In this document: piece by piece, positions 38,489 through 46,865 of the stretch
How the letters are laid out: every line of letters starts with the position of its first letter
How positions within the stretch are numbered: position 1 is the first letter of the stretch
Assembly (NCBI GenBank): GCA_003598065.1
Contig: QZKR01000152.1
Span: 62,001-126,000 of the forward strand
Reading direction: 5' to 3'
DNA: 64,000 bases
Origin: Myxococcales bacterium
GTDB lineage: Bacteria; Myxococcota_A; SURF-8
Notes under the pieces: generated by a model
What the model was told of the DNA's origin: nothing
The model's input: the letters and a program-made list of their open reading frames with translations, nothing else
The model's database searches: none
Program-made: the position numbers and the translations under genes

Positions 38489-39364
38489 TCAGCGGACCGC
38501 CGCCGGACGCTGCGAGAAAACCCCCTCGCCCGCTTTCCGGACGTGGCCGTTCTCCGCAAGCAGGGTTTTCAGCGGCGGGATGTCGTTATCCCATTCCAAA
38601 AGCGTCCACTTGGGGCCGGTCTTCGAAAGCGCGTAGACGTATAGATCGTACACCTCCGGCTTGATGCGCCGGCCGTGCGTGTCGATCAGAAAATCGCCGG
38701 AATCGTCGTGCCCGGCGATGTGATATTGCACGACCCGGTCCGTGGGGATGCTGTCGATGAAACGGTAGGGATCGTAGCCCTGGTTCGTCCCGTTGACGAA
38801 GACGTTGTTGACGTCCAAGAGCAGCCCGCAGCCCGAACGCCGCACGACTTCGCTGATGAATTCGGCTTCCGTCATCTCGCCGCCGGGCATCTGAACGTAA
38901 TAGCTCGGATTTTCCAGAAGAAACGGGATGCCCACCGTTTCCTGGACACGCTCGACGCGGCGGACCACATGCTCAAGCGCTTCTTCGGTAAACGGCAGGG
39001 GGATCAGATCGTGGTATTCGACGCCGAAGTTCGACGAGTAGCTGAGGTGGTCGGAAAACCAGGGCGGACGCACGCGGCCGACGACGTCTTTCAAGGCGTG
39101 CAGATAATCTTCATTCAGGGGATCGAGACTGCCGATGGAGAGGCTCACGCCGTGCAGAACGATCGGGAAGCGCTCGATCATCCGGTCAAGCACATGGCGC
39201 GGCCGGCCGCCGAAGCGCATGAAATTCTCACTGATGATTTCCAGAAAGTCCACGCCCTCGTGGTTGTCGCCGATTTCGTCGAAGTGCGGCCGGCGCAAAC
39301 CGACGCCGAAAGCGAGACCCGAATAGGGCCATTTCATCAAATCGACCTGCCGGGAAATATCCAT
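38489..39364 (-). CDS. MNIO-family (DUF692/BufB) multinuclear iron oxidase for RiPP maturation
   Basis: 291 aa, family length. TIM-barrel metal ligands are apparent in DFLEIISENF, HGVSLSIGS, SDHLSYSS, ENPSYY, LLLDVNNVFVNGTN and QYHIAGHDDSG. MNIO enzymes use two or three irons to oxidise Cys or Asp side chains of a peptide; bufferin-type members convert Cys in the precursor to thiooxazoles that bind copper. It sits between the Cys-repeat precursor (62 bp upstream, with a hairpin in the gap) and the DUF2063 partner (13 bp downstream). This order of precursor, MNIO and DUF2063 is the standard bufferin layout. Substrate assignment is from context. Confidence 0.93.
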   Translation of the reverse strand: MDISRQVDLMKWPYSGLAFGVGLRRPHFDEIGDNHEGVDFLEIISENFMRFGGRPRHVLDRMIERFPIVLHGVSLSIGSLDPLNEDYLHALKDVVGRVRPPWFSDHLSYSSNFGVEYHDLIPLPFTEEALEHVVRRVERVQETVGIPFLLENPSYYVQMPGGEMTEAEFISEVVRRSGCGLLLDVNNVFVNGTNQGYDPYRFIDSIPTDRVVQYHIAGHDDSGDFLIDTHGRRIKPEVYDLYVYALSKTGPKWTLLEWDNDIPPLKTLLAENGHVRKAGEGVFSQRPAAVR

Positions 39365-39384
39365 CGCGCGCCTCTTTAAGAGAA

Positions 39385-39416
39385 GCGCCGGGCCGTCCGA
39401 GCCGGCGGCCCGGCGC
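39385..39416 (-). terminator. Strong GC hairpin between precursor and MNIO genes (attenuator or mRNA stabiliser)
   Basis: Perfect 11-bp inverted repeat (GCGCCGGGCCG and CGGCCCGGCGC) around a 10-base loop. On the minus strand it is followed by TTCTCTT. It lies 11 bp after the precursor stop. It could terminate most transcripts or protect the upstream mRNA, keeping precursor far above enzyme, as is common in RiPP operons. Confidence 0.7.
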
Positions 39417-39426
39417 AGGGTTTCGT

Positions 39427-39705
39427 TCAGCCGCAGCTATTCGCGCCGCAGCCCTTGTCGCCGCCCTTCTCTGCGCCGCACTTGCTCTCGTCGCCTTTCT
39501 CCGCGCCGCACTTGCTCTCGCCGCCCTTCTCCGCGCCGCACTTGTGCTCCCCGCCTTTCTCTGCGCCGCAGTTTGCCTGCGCGCCTTTCGCCGGGGCGCT
39601 TTCCGCCGCCTTGGAGGTCGCACAGCCGGTCGCGCCCATCGCCAGTCCGCCCAGCGACAACGCCATGGCCAAACCCGCCGCCATCAAACCTTTTCCGAAT
39701 TTCAT
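39427..39705 (-). CDS. Bufferin-type RiPP precursor, exported Cys-repeat peptide
   Basis: 92 aa from ATG 39705 (GGAGAGGATGAA upstream). The signal peptide spans about 1-28; A-T-G-C28 could be a weak lipobox, or Sec cleavage may occur nearby. After an Ala-rich spacer come four consecutive 10-residue repeats (46-85) of the form C-G-A-E-K-G-x-E/D-x-K/G, then C86 and C91-G. Cys residues are 28, 46, 56, 66, 76, 86 and 91. Exported peptides with K-C-G-x-E/G-K motifs beside MNIO and DUF2063 genes are known copper-binding precursors. The Cys would be modified in the cytoplasm before export. The number and regularity of repeats exceed those of the best-known bufferins (as I recall them). Confidence 0.85.
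   Translation of the reverse strand: MKFGKGLMAAGLAMALSLGGLAMGATGCATSKAAESAPAKGAQANCGAEKGGEHKCGAEKGGESKCGAEKGDESKCGAEKGGDKGCGANSCG
39451..39570 (-). repeat. Four tandem 30-bp repeats in the precursor gene
   Basis: They encode residues 46-85 as four in-frame 10-residue units, nearly identical at DNA level. Such repeats can expand or contract by slippage, changing the number of metal-binding Cys. Confidence 0.85.
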
Positions 39706-39761
39706 TTCATCCTCTCCTTTTTCAGGGGGTTCAGGTTCCAATCACGATTCTCGCAAGGTAG

Positions 39762-39786
39762 TACGCGTCTCCGCACAAACAGTTAC
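39762..39786 (-). promoter_or_regulatory. Possible ECF-σ promoter of the bufferin operon
   Basis: GTAAC (39782-39786), a 16-base spacer and CGTA (39762-39765) on the minus strand, resembling ECF promoters (-35 ending AAC, -10 beginning CGT). The leader would be about 50 nt. A known bufferin system in Caulobacter is under an ECF sigma factor, which makes the match suggestive. No ECF sigma gene is in the window. Short motifs, so modest confidence. Confidence 0.35.
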
Positions 39787-39950
39787 ACACCCCGCGATAC
39801 ATCCCTTATTCCCTACTTAGAGAGGAGGGTTTGGCGGTTTCTTCCCGGCATTTTGGCGAGAATACTTGAAAAAGCCATTTGTCCGCCCCGGAACCCGTGC
39901 GCGGGCTCGGATTGGCGTTCAAACCGCCGCTGAGCGGTCCCGGCCGACGA

Positions 39951-41429
39951 TCAGCCGGCCGCGTAGGAATGGAGACCGGAAATAAGAATGTTGACGCCAA
40001 GATAGGTGAAAACCACGACGCCGAAACCGACGACGGCCAAGGCCGCCGGGGCTTTGCCCTCCCAGCCGTGCGTGACGCGCACATGGAGGTAGATGCTGTA
40101 GACGATCCAGGTCACCAGCGACCACGTTTCCTTCGGGTCCCAGCCCCAGTAGCGGCCCCAGGCGTAATAAGCCCAGATCGCGCCGGTGACGATCAGCAGC
40201 GTGAGGAAGGGAAAGGCGAAGAGGATCGTCTTGTAGGAAAGCTCATCGAGACGCTCCATCGGCGGCAGAAGCCCGGCGAGCCAGTCACGCTTGACTCGCA
40301 CAAGATAGTAGAACGCCACGTTGGCCCAGGCGATGCACAACAGCACAAACTCGAAGGGGTTGCTCGACAAGCGGAGGAAGTAAGGGGCCTGGCCGTGCAC
40401 CTGATAGGTGGCCACAAGGCTTTGTCCGGCCGGCCCGACGTGGTTCATGGCGATCATGCGCTCGATCGTCTCGCGCGGCAGGTCGAGCGGACCGCCGAAC
40501 GAGGCGACGACGACGACGGCCAGGGCGACCGTCACGGCGAGACCCATCAGCGCCATTGCGCCGTTCGCCGCCGGTTTCAGCTTGGCGTAAAGCGGCATGT
40601 CGATCGCCGCGTAGCCGAGGATCGCCACGAGCGCGGCGACGATGGCCGCGAGCATCGCCCAGCCTACGGCGGGAACGGCCTGCATGATCTGCCCCGCGTT
40701 GACCAGCGACTCGCCGCTTTCACCGAACGCGCCGTAGCTCAGGGGCTGCAGGTCGCCGCCGTGGCCGGCAAGGACGACCAGCCGATATTCGCCGTGGGTG
40801 ATAAGGGATCCGCCGCCGATGCCGACGAGGATCAGAATCGTCACGCCGGCGACGACGAGCGCGAAGGTTTCGGTACGGACGTCGCTCTTCAAAAGATAGA
40901 ACAAGGCGAGAAACGCCGCGAGGCCGAACGCCGGATAGGCGACGATGGCCATCAGGACGTGCAGATGGAGCCAGGTGCTTTGCAGCGCCGGCACGAGCGG
41001 CGAGATCGACTGATTGATGAGCAGCGAGGCCACGCCCATGACGACGAGAGCCAGGCCGATGGCGAAGACGGGCAGGACGGGAATTTTCAAGCGGCGAATG
41101 GCCGCCAACGAGACCAGCGATACCCCCCAGCCGAAGGCGACGAGCGATTCGTAGAGGTTGCTCCACGGCGGATGGCTGATCCACACCTTGAACCAGTCCC
41201 AGCCCTCCAAAACCCGCCCTTCCGCCTGTTGCAGAGCCGCCACTTCCATGTCGCCCGCCTCGCCCCAACGGACGAACAGCGCGGCGGTGTGCAACAGAAA
41301 ACCGCCCCAGAAGAGAAGGTGCGCGGCTTTATCGACCCATTTCCGGCTCGACGCCAAAGCGGCGATGCTGGCGATGAGCGCCGCCGCGTAAACGTAAAAA
41401 CAGATGGTGAACAGGGTGGTGTTGATCAT
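39951..41429 (-). CDS. ccsA: Cytochrome c maturation protein CcsA/ResC (System II)
   Basis: 492 aa with about 13 hydrophobic segments. The haem-binding Trp-rich motif is clear near the C-terminus: [20 protein letters not shown]. Conserved His residues occur in WLHLHVLMA and [12 protein letters not shown]. With ResB/Ccs1 it carries haem across the membrane and attaches it to CxxCH apocytochromes. Its ATG overlaps the stop of the ResB gene (ATGA). The protein is longer than Bacillus ResC; the extra segment between about 215 and 315 includes several helices. Downstream lies the intergenic region leading to the bufferin operon. Confidence 0.93.
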   Translation of the reverse strand: MINTTLFTICFYVYAAALIASIAALASSRKWVDKAAHLLFWGGFLLHTAALFVRWGEAGDMEVAALQQAEGRVLEGWDWFKVWISHPPWSNLYESLVAFGWGVSLVSLAAIRRLKIPVLPVFAIGLALVVMGVASLLINQSISPLVPALQSTWLHLHVLMAIVAYPAFGLAAFLALFYLLKSDVRTETFALVVAGVTILILVGIGGGSLITHGEYRLVVLAGHGGDLQPLSYGAFGESGESLVNAGQIMQAVPAVGWAMLAAIVAALVAILGYAAIDMPLYAKLKPAANGAMALMGLAVTVALAVVVVASFGGPLDLPRETIERMIAMNHVGPAGQSLVATYQVHGQAPYFLRLSSNPFEFVLLCIAWANVAFYYLVRVKRDWLAGLLPPMERLDELSYKTILFAFPFLTLLIVTGAIWAYYAWGRYWGWDPKETWSLVTWIVYSIYLHVRVTHGWEGKAPAALAVVGFGVVVFTYLGVNILISGLHSYAAG

Positions 41430-42796
41430 CCCTTCCTCTTATTCGATTCCGAGGCCGTCTCAGCGAAACCGGCGCGATGAAGGATGGCGTCTATCTCGCG
41501 CTGAAACGCCGGCGCGTTGCGCGTCGTGTGGGCATTCAGCTGGACGCGGCCGCTCGCGATAGAGACGGCTACGCGCCGGTGCGCCGTGTAAAAGGTCAGG
41601 TACATGCCGGCGATCATCAGGGCGCTGCCGATCCAGATCCAGATCGCTCCCGGATCGGAGACGACCATAAGCCCCGTGGAATAGACAGGCCTGGCCTGGG
41701 AAAATTCCGCTAAAATCGGCCGTCCGGCCTGGCCGGCGCGGTTCGCTTCCGGATCGGACGAGAGCATCGCCCGGTAAGATTCGCCCGAGGAGGGCGTGAC
41801 CGTGACGTAAGCCGTCATTTTTGCTTCGGGAGACGGCGGCGAGAACATTTCCAGCCGGACCGAGGCTCCCAACTGGATCACCGAAGCCTCTTCGCCGCTC
41901 GACAGCACCGTCGCGCCGCGCCGGCCCGTCGCCTGATCGACGAGGGCGATCCCCACTTGCTCGACGTAACTCGACTGATAGAAATTGAAACCGCCATACG
42001 ACAGCGGATCATTGACCTCGATGCGCTTCTTCAGCATCTCCTGTCCGCCATCGACGACGGTAAGATTGCTCACGTAGTCCTTGACCATGCCGCCGGAGAA
42101 GCGCTGAAACTCGAACGTATCGCAGCGCACCGTGAAGCCGATCGGCGTGCGGATGTAATCGCTGCCGAGTTTTTTGAAGACGAAATCGCGCGCCCGGCCC
42201 TCGGGGATTTCCATGTAGCCTTCGAAACCGAACGCAGCCGAAACCAGACCGCCGATGATGATAACGAGCAGGCCGCTATGGACGACGTAGACCATGAAAT
42301 GGGAAAACGCCTGCTTGTGGGCGAAAAGCCGTTTCTCGCCGTTCTCCTCGAAAACATCGACACGGCCGAACTTGGCGCGCAAGGCTGCCGCCAGTTTCTC
42401 CGTAGCGGCCGATTCGTCGTCCATGGCGAACGAACGCGTCGCAAACTGCTTGCCGTCGCCCTGGACGGCGCGGCGTTTCGGCCCGTCGATGGCCAGGGCC
42501 ATTCTCGACTTCAGGCTGTTGAACGAGCAGGCGATCAGGTTGAGCGAAAGCAGAACGAGGACGAGGATGTAACCTGTCGAATGGTAGACATCGAACATGC
42601 CGAACCGCTGGAGGAAGTTGCTCCACTGCGGGCCATACAGTTCGACATACTGTTCCGGGCGGCCGTTTTGCAGAATAACCGTGCCGATCACCGACAGAAT
42701 CAACCAGACAATCAGCAGAGCGACCGTAAACTTGACGGAAACAAAAAGCCGCCAGATCCGTTCGGACAGGCTCGACGCAGTTTTTTTTTCAACCAT
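41426..42796 (-). CDS. resB: Cytochrome c maturation protein ResB/Ccs1 (System II)
   Basis: 456 aa. Three N-terminal membrane helices ([69 protein letters not shown]), a large periplasmic domain (about 190-360; [43 protein letters not shown]) and a last helix ([22 protein letters not shown]). The two central motifs ([13 protein letters not shown] and [11 protein letters not shown]) are family hallmarks. It works with CcsA, encoded immediately downstream by overlap. A σ70-like promoter lies before it. Confidence 0.94.
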   Translation of the reverse strand: MVEKKTASSLSERIWRLFVSVKFTVALLIVWLILSVIGTVILQNGRPEQYVELYGPQWSNFLQRFGMFDVYHSTGYILVLVLLSLNLIACSFNSLKSRMALAIDGPKRRAVQGDGKQFATRSFAMDDESAATEKLAAALRAKFGRVDVFEENGEKRLFAHKQAFSHFMVYVVHSGLLVIIIGGLVSAAFGFEGYMEIPEGRARDFVFKKLGSDYIRTPIGFTVRCDTFEFQRFSGGMVKDYVSNLTVVDGGQEMLKKRIEVNDPLSYGGFNFYQSSYVEQVGIALVDQATGRRGATVLSSGEEASVIQLGASVRLEMFSPPSPEAKMTAYVTVTPSSGESYRAMLSSDPEANRAGQAGRPILAEFSQARPVYSTGLMVVSDPGAIWIWIGSALMIAGMYLTFYTAHRRVAVSIASGRVQLNAHTTRNAPAFQREIDAILHRAGFAETASESNKRKG

Positions 42797-42828
42797 TCCG
42801 GAAACTTCTCCCCTCGAATATTTGTCGG

Positions 42829-42857
42829 AAGTTAGCCAAACGCCGCCCCCCTGTCAA
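42829..42857 (-). promoter_or_regulatory. σ70-type promoter of resB-ccsA
   Basis: TTGACA (42852-42857), 17-base spacer, TAACTT (42829-42834) on the minus strand, between the spermidine-synthase-like stop and the resB ATG. Confidence 0.6.
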
Positions 42858-42894
42858 GCGGCTTGGACAGACAACGGCGCGCTCAGATTACGAA

Positions 42895-45888
42895 TTAGGG
42901 TACGGGCGCATCGTCAACAACATCGATCGGAATCTCGATCACCGGCCCTTCGCCTTCAGGCTGCGTTTTGATCGGCCGGTCGTTTTCCTTGCGCCAGAGG
43001 TTGTAGCGTGCGAGATGGCGCAGCGAATCCTGGAACTTCATGCGCCGGTCGAGCGCCCGGCCCATGAAAAAGTCGATCTCCGGATTATCCTTGACGAAGG
43101 CCTCGTTTTTAGCCGCCTCGGCGAAGTAGCGCTCCGCCTTCTCGAATTGCAGCGCCTTGAGCGCCAGGACGCCCGTAAGGTAGGCCAGACGGGGGTCGCG
43201 ATCGGTTTCCGCCAGCGTCTCGGCGCGCTTCAAAACCGCTTCGGGGGATTCGTCGGCCATCGCCAGCCCAAGCTCGGCGTATTTTGGATCGTCCTTTTCG
43301 GCGATCAGCCAGCCGTTCGGAACCAGCGGCCAGAATTTTTCCTCCAGGTAGATCAGTTCGCACGCCTCGCGCACCTCCACCGCCAACGGCGCGGGATGGG
43401 CGTCCAGCGCCGCCTGGGCGATTTCATAGGCGATGTCCGTACGGCCGTGGGCCAGCAAATGAAGCGCCAGTTGGGCCAGATTTTTCGCCTTGGCTTCCGG
43501 CATGTCGCCGACGCCGGTCAGAAGCGGCAGAAAATGGCCGTGCGTGGCGGAAAAATGGAAATCGACGGCGGAGAGGGAATAGTCGTCGTAAAAAAGCATG
43601 TCTTTCGGCGCGGCGAATTCGACGAGTCCGTTGTCGTCGGTGTTGAGCGGTCCCTCGCCGGCGAAGGCGGCAAGCTCCGCGTCGGTCACCATCAGCAGCG
43701 ACAGCACGTCGAAGCCGCCCGTCAGCCGGGCCGCCGAAAGCGCCGCCGTCACGCCGGGCGCGTTGGCGCGCGCCGCGAGCCGTGTAAGGTCGATGGACCA
43801 TGGCCGTTCGGAGCCCACCAGGATCAGATCGACCCCGCGTTCGGCGGCGGAAAAAACGAGCACGTGCGGGAAGACGGCGCGGAAGGTGCGGACGAGCGCC
43901 TGCATGCGCTCCCGCGACAGCTCATAGAGCTGAATCCATTGCGCGTAGAGGCCGCCTTCCGCCAGCCGGCGTTTCATAAGCTGGTAGAAATCGACGGTGA
44001 ACAAACTCGATGCGCCGGCCACCCACGGGTTGGACGGCTCGGAGACGATCACGTCGAAGCGGCGCGCGCTGTAGCCCAGGACGGTCCGCGCGTCGCCGAC
44101 CACGAGTTTGAGACGCGGATCGGCGGCAGGCTTGAAGTTCACGGCTTCGAACAAGCGCGCCGCCTCGATCACGCGCGGCTCCAGCTCCACGGCGGTCAAC
44201 GAGGCGAGGGGCGTCTGCAGCATTGCGCCGGCGGTGACGCCGGAACCCCAGCCGACCAGCGCCGCCTGGTGGCCTTCATCCTTCTCATGCAGAAGCAAGG
44301 GCAGCAGTCCGACCATCACCTGCGTCGGCATGTCGAAATGGTTGGACGCCTCGACCTTGCCGTTGATGCGCATGGAAACGATGTCGTCGCGCCGCTCCAC
44401 CGTAACCGTCGCCGCCGGACCGTCGCGGTGGTAGAGCATCGCCGGGCGTCCGAGGTCGCCCTCGGCGGCGACGCGCCGCGCCAGGCCCATGCGATAAAGA
44501 CCGGCCGTGAGCATGGCCTCGTCCCAGGACGGGAGAAAGAGCAGGAACATCGCCACGAGCATCGAGGCGGGAACGGCCAATGCGGCGCGCTTCTTGTGGA
44601 GGAAGCCGGCGCGGATCGATCCGAAGAAGGCCGCCCAGAAAACGGCGAGGCCGGCGGCGAAGGCGATGGTCGTCTGCAGGCCGACGCTGGGAATCAGCAG
44701 GAAACCGGCGGCGAAACTGCCCACGATGGAGCCCGCCGTGTTCGCGAAGTAGGCCCGGCCGACGTCCTTGCCCACGCGTCCGACGCCAACCGCCCAGAGC
44801 CGCACCGCCGCCGGAAAGGTCACGCCCATGGCGAGAGTGGGGAGGAAAAGCAGCAAGGCGGCGATCGTCGCGTGAACGAGAAACGTGTGCGTCGCGTCGA
44901 TGGCGTCGCTTTGGGCATAGGCGAGCAGGAGTTTCGGCAGATCGTCGGCGGCGTAGATCATCGCCACGAGCGCAACGGCCAGGACGCCCTGGCCTCCGGC
45001 GAGCAGGCGATACGGTTCGACGCGCGGCGCGAGCAGATAGGCGTAAACGAGGCTGCCCAGGCCGATGCCGGCCAGGAAGACGGCCACCGTCAGCGCGAAG
45101 CTGTAGACCGACGCGCCGATCAGCAGGGTCAACAGCCGCGTCGCCGAGATTTGAATCAGCATCGCCCCGAGGCCGGAGAAGAAGAGAAAAGCGCCGACCA
45201 GCGCATAAGGCCGCATGGGACGATGGCGGTCGAGCCACTCGCTTTCTTTCGCCGAGAGGACCGGCGCCGCCCCCGTCTTGCCGGTCAGACCGAACAGCGC
45301 CGCCAGCAGACCGACGCCGATCGAGACGGCGGCGGCGAGGTTCGTGGCGGTCGCCTGACCGAATTCCGGCAGCAGCACGAAGCCGGCGACGAGCACGCCG
45401 GCCAGCGCGCCCAGGGTGTTGACGCCGTAAAGGAAGCCTATCCGGCGACCGATCGTTTCCTCGCGGTCGGCGGCGGCGCGGACAAGGACGGGGAGCGTCG
45501 CGCCCATCGCCGCCGTCGGCAAAAGCAAGGCGGCGAAGATGACGGCGAAACGGACAACCGCGTAAGCGGTCGGTGCAAGCGTCTCGCCGCCGAGAAAACG
45601 GTGTTGCACGGCGTCGAGCCAGGAGAGAATGGCCGGCGTGGCCAGGGCGTAAAGGCCGACGAAAATTTCCAGAAGACCGTAAACGAGGACGCGCCGGCGC
45701 AACCGGTCGATCCAGGCCGAAGCGGCCAGCCCGCCAAGACCGAGCCCGCCCAAAAACGCCGCCGTCGCCGTGCTCGCCGCCCAGCTCGACGAGCCGAAAA
45801 TCAAGGCCAGTTCGCGGAACCAGACCGTTTCGTAAACGAGGCTCGCCGCGCCCGAGAGGAAGAACAATGCGCCGATCAGCCACAGCAT
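42895..45888 (-). CDS. Membrane-fused spermidine synthase-like protein
   Basis: 997 aa from ATG 45888 (GGAGA upstream); a start 18 codons earlier lacks a ribosome site. The N-terminal half has about 14 hydrophobic segments of MFS-like character (GALFFLSGAASLVYETVWFRELALIFGSS). The C-terminal part carries an aminopropyltransferase/SAM-type Rossmann domain: VGWGSGVTAGAML, TAVELEPRVIEAARLF, VVGDARTVLGY and DVIVSEPSNPWVAG. The final ~200 residues are helical, TPR-like. Such fusions are widespread in Deltaproteobacteria-like genomes; their substrate and whether they make polyamines is not established. It is divergent from the EI24 gene. Confidence 0.88.
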   Translation of the reverse strand: MLWLIGALFFLSGAASLVYETVWFRELALIFGSSSWAASTATAAFLGGLGLGGLAASAWIDRLRRRVLVYGLLEIFVGLYALATPAILSWLDAVQHRFLGGETLAPTAYAVVRFAVIFAALLLPTAAMGATLPVLVRAAADREETIGRRIGFLYGVNTLGALAGVLVAGFVLLPEFGQATATNLAAAVSIGVGLLAALFGLTGKTGAAPVLSAKESEWLDRHRPMRPYALVGAFLFFSGLGAMLIQISATRLLTLLIGASVYSFALTVAVFLAGIGLGSLVYAYLLAPRVEPYRLLAGGQGVLAVALVAMIYAADDLPKLLLAYAQSDAIDATHTFLVHATIAALLLFLPTLAMGVTFPAAVRLWAVGVGRVGKDVGRAYFANTAGSIVGSFAAGFLLIPSVGLQTTIAFAAGLAVFWAAFFGSIRAGFLHKKRAALAVPASMLVAMFLLFLPSWDEAMLTAGLYRMGLARRVAAEGDLGRPAMLYHRDGPAATVTVERRDDIVSMRINGKVEASNHFDMPTQVMVGLLPLLLHEKDEGHQAALVGWGSGVTAGAMLQTPLASLTAVELEPRVIEAARLFEAVNFKPAADPRLKLVVGDARTVLGYSARRFDVIVSEPSNPWVAGASSLFTVDFYQLMKRRLAEGGLYAQWIQLYELSRERMQALVRTFRAVFPHVLVFSAAERGVDLILVGSERPWSIDLTRLAARANAPGVTAALSAARLTGGFDVLSLLMVTDAELAAFAGEGPLNTDDNGLVEFAAPKDMLFYDDYSLSAVDFHFSATHGHFLPLLTGVGDMPEAKAKNLAQLALHLLAHGRTDIAYEIAQAALDAHPAPLAVEVREACELIYLEEKFWPLVPNGWLIAEKDDPKYAELGLAMADESPEAVLKRAETLAETDRDPRLAYLTGVLALKALQFEKAERYFAEAAKNEAFVKDNPEIDFFMGRALDRRMKFQDSLRHLARYNLWRKENDRPIKTQPEGEGPVIEIPIDVVDDAPVP

Positions 45889-45995
45889 GCCCACGCGTCT
45901 CCTTCGCCTGAGTCGGACTATTGCCCCTTCTAACAAATTCAATTACAACAAACAAGTCGCCGAGCACGAATAAGGCTCGTTCAGGGAGGAGTATT

Positions 45996-46811
45996 ATGAA
46001 TCGCCTGGCCGACTGGCTTTCCGGGTTCCGTTTGCCGTTCGCCGCCCTGTCCACCGTCCGCCGCACGACCGCCCTCTGGCGTTACGTGGCCGTTCCTCTG
46101 CTCATCAACACGTTGCTCTTCCTCGCCGGCTTCGCGCTCCTATGGATCTACCGCGCCGATCTGGTCGAACTCGTCTGGACCTATCCCGCCGGCTCCGGCT
46201 TTTGGGCGACGGTCAAAACCGTCCTGTGGTACGGGCTCGGCGTCCTGGTTTTCCTGGCGGCGCTTCTGACCGCCTACTTTTTATTCACGCCCCTGGGCTG
46301 CCTGATCGCCTCGCCGTTCAACGACTGGCTCGCTGGCCGCGCCGAACGTCTTCACGACCCCGCTCTAGCCGACGAAGAGGTCCCCTTTTCGATGAGAGAA
46401 TTGGCGCGGACGATCAAGAAGGAATTGGTCAAGTTTGCTCTCATGCTCCTCATCGTCCTGGTCGGCGCGCTTCTGAACCTCATCCCGGTCGCAGGGATCC
46501 TCCTCTTCCTCGTCTTCGCGCTCACTTTCGGCGCGTGGTTTCTGGCGATCGAATATCTCGATTATCCCATGGCGCGGCACGGTTACACCTTCAGCGAGAT
46601 CGCCGCCGCCGTGCGGCGCGCGCGCTGGCGGGCCTTGGGATTCGGCGCGGCTGGAATGCTGATGATGATGATCCCGTTTCTCAATCTGCTCTGCATTCCC
46701 GTCTGCGTCGTGGCGGCGACCGCTTTCTTCATCGATTTGCGGCAGGCGGGCGCGCTGCCGCCGTCGGCCCTGGGCGCGCCTAAAGACCAGGCGACCTCTC
46801 CAACCGTTTGA
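45996..46811 (+). CDS. EI24/CysZ-like membrane protein
   Basis: 271 aa from ATG 45996 with GGAGGA upstream. Six or so hydrophobic segments (VPLLINTLLFLAGFALLWI; VLWYGLGVLVFLAALLTAYFLFTPLG; FALMLLIVLVGALLNLIPVAGILLFLVFALTFGAWFLAIEYLDYP; AAGMLMMMIPFLNLLCIPVCVVAATAFF). Motifs SPFNDWLAGRAE and AIEYLDYPMARHGY mark the EI24 family, which includes the sulfate uptake protein CysZ. No sulfate-assimilation gene is nearby, so sulfate transport is only a family-based guess. A hairpin follows the stop. Confidence 0.87.
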   Translation: MNRLADWLSGFRLPFAALSTVRRTTALWRYVAVPLLINTLLFLAGFALLWIYRADLVELVWTYPAGSGFWATVKTVLWYGLGVLVFLAALLTAYFLFTPLGCLIASPFNDWLAGRAERLHDPALADEEVPFSMRELARTIKKELVKFALMLLIVLVGALLNLIPVAGILLFLVFALTFGAWFLAIEYLDYPMARHGYTFSEIAAAVRRARWRALGFGAAGMLMMMIPFLNLLCIPVCVVAATAFFIDLRQAGALPPSALGAPKDQATSPTV

Positions 46812-46817
46812 AATCAA

Positions 46818-46843
46818 ACGGGCCGGGGAAGGCCCCGGCCCGT
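46818..46843. terminator. Convergent hairpin between the EI24 gene and the giant surface-protein gene
   Basis: Perfect 11-bp stem (ACGGGCCGGGG and CCCCGGCCCGT) with an AAGG loop. There is no clear T run on the plus side; on the minus strand a T-rich stretch follows. It lies 6 bp after the plus-strand stop and 22 bp after the minus-strand stop, so it may serve both. Confidence 0.7.
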
Positions 46844-46865
46844 GGTAGCTCGCTTTGCGGCGGGA

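Noticed and set aside
43015-45933. About 970-codon plus-strand frame opposite the spermidine-synthase-like gene
   Set aside because: Arg/Glu/Gln-rich composition with no fold or motif; antisense shadow of a high-GC gene.
45443-45960. Half-sites of the TACAAC/GTTGTA type elsewhere (for example near 45944, 42989, 60630)
   Set aside because: Only single half-sites without the paired arm or a -24/-12 element; expected by chance.
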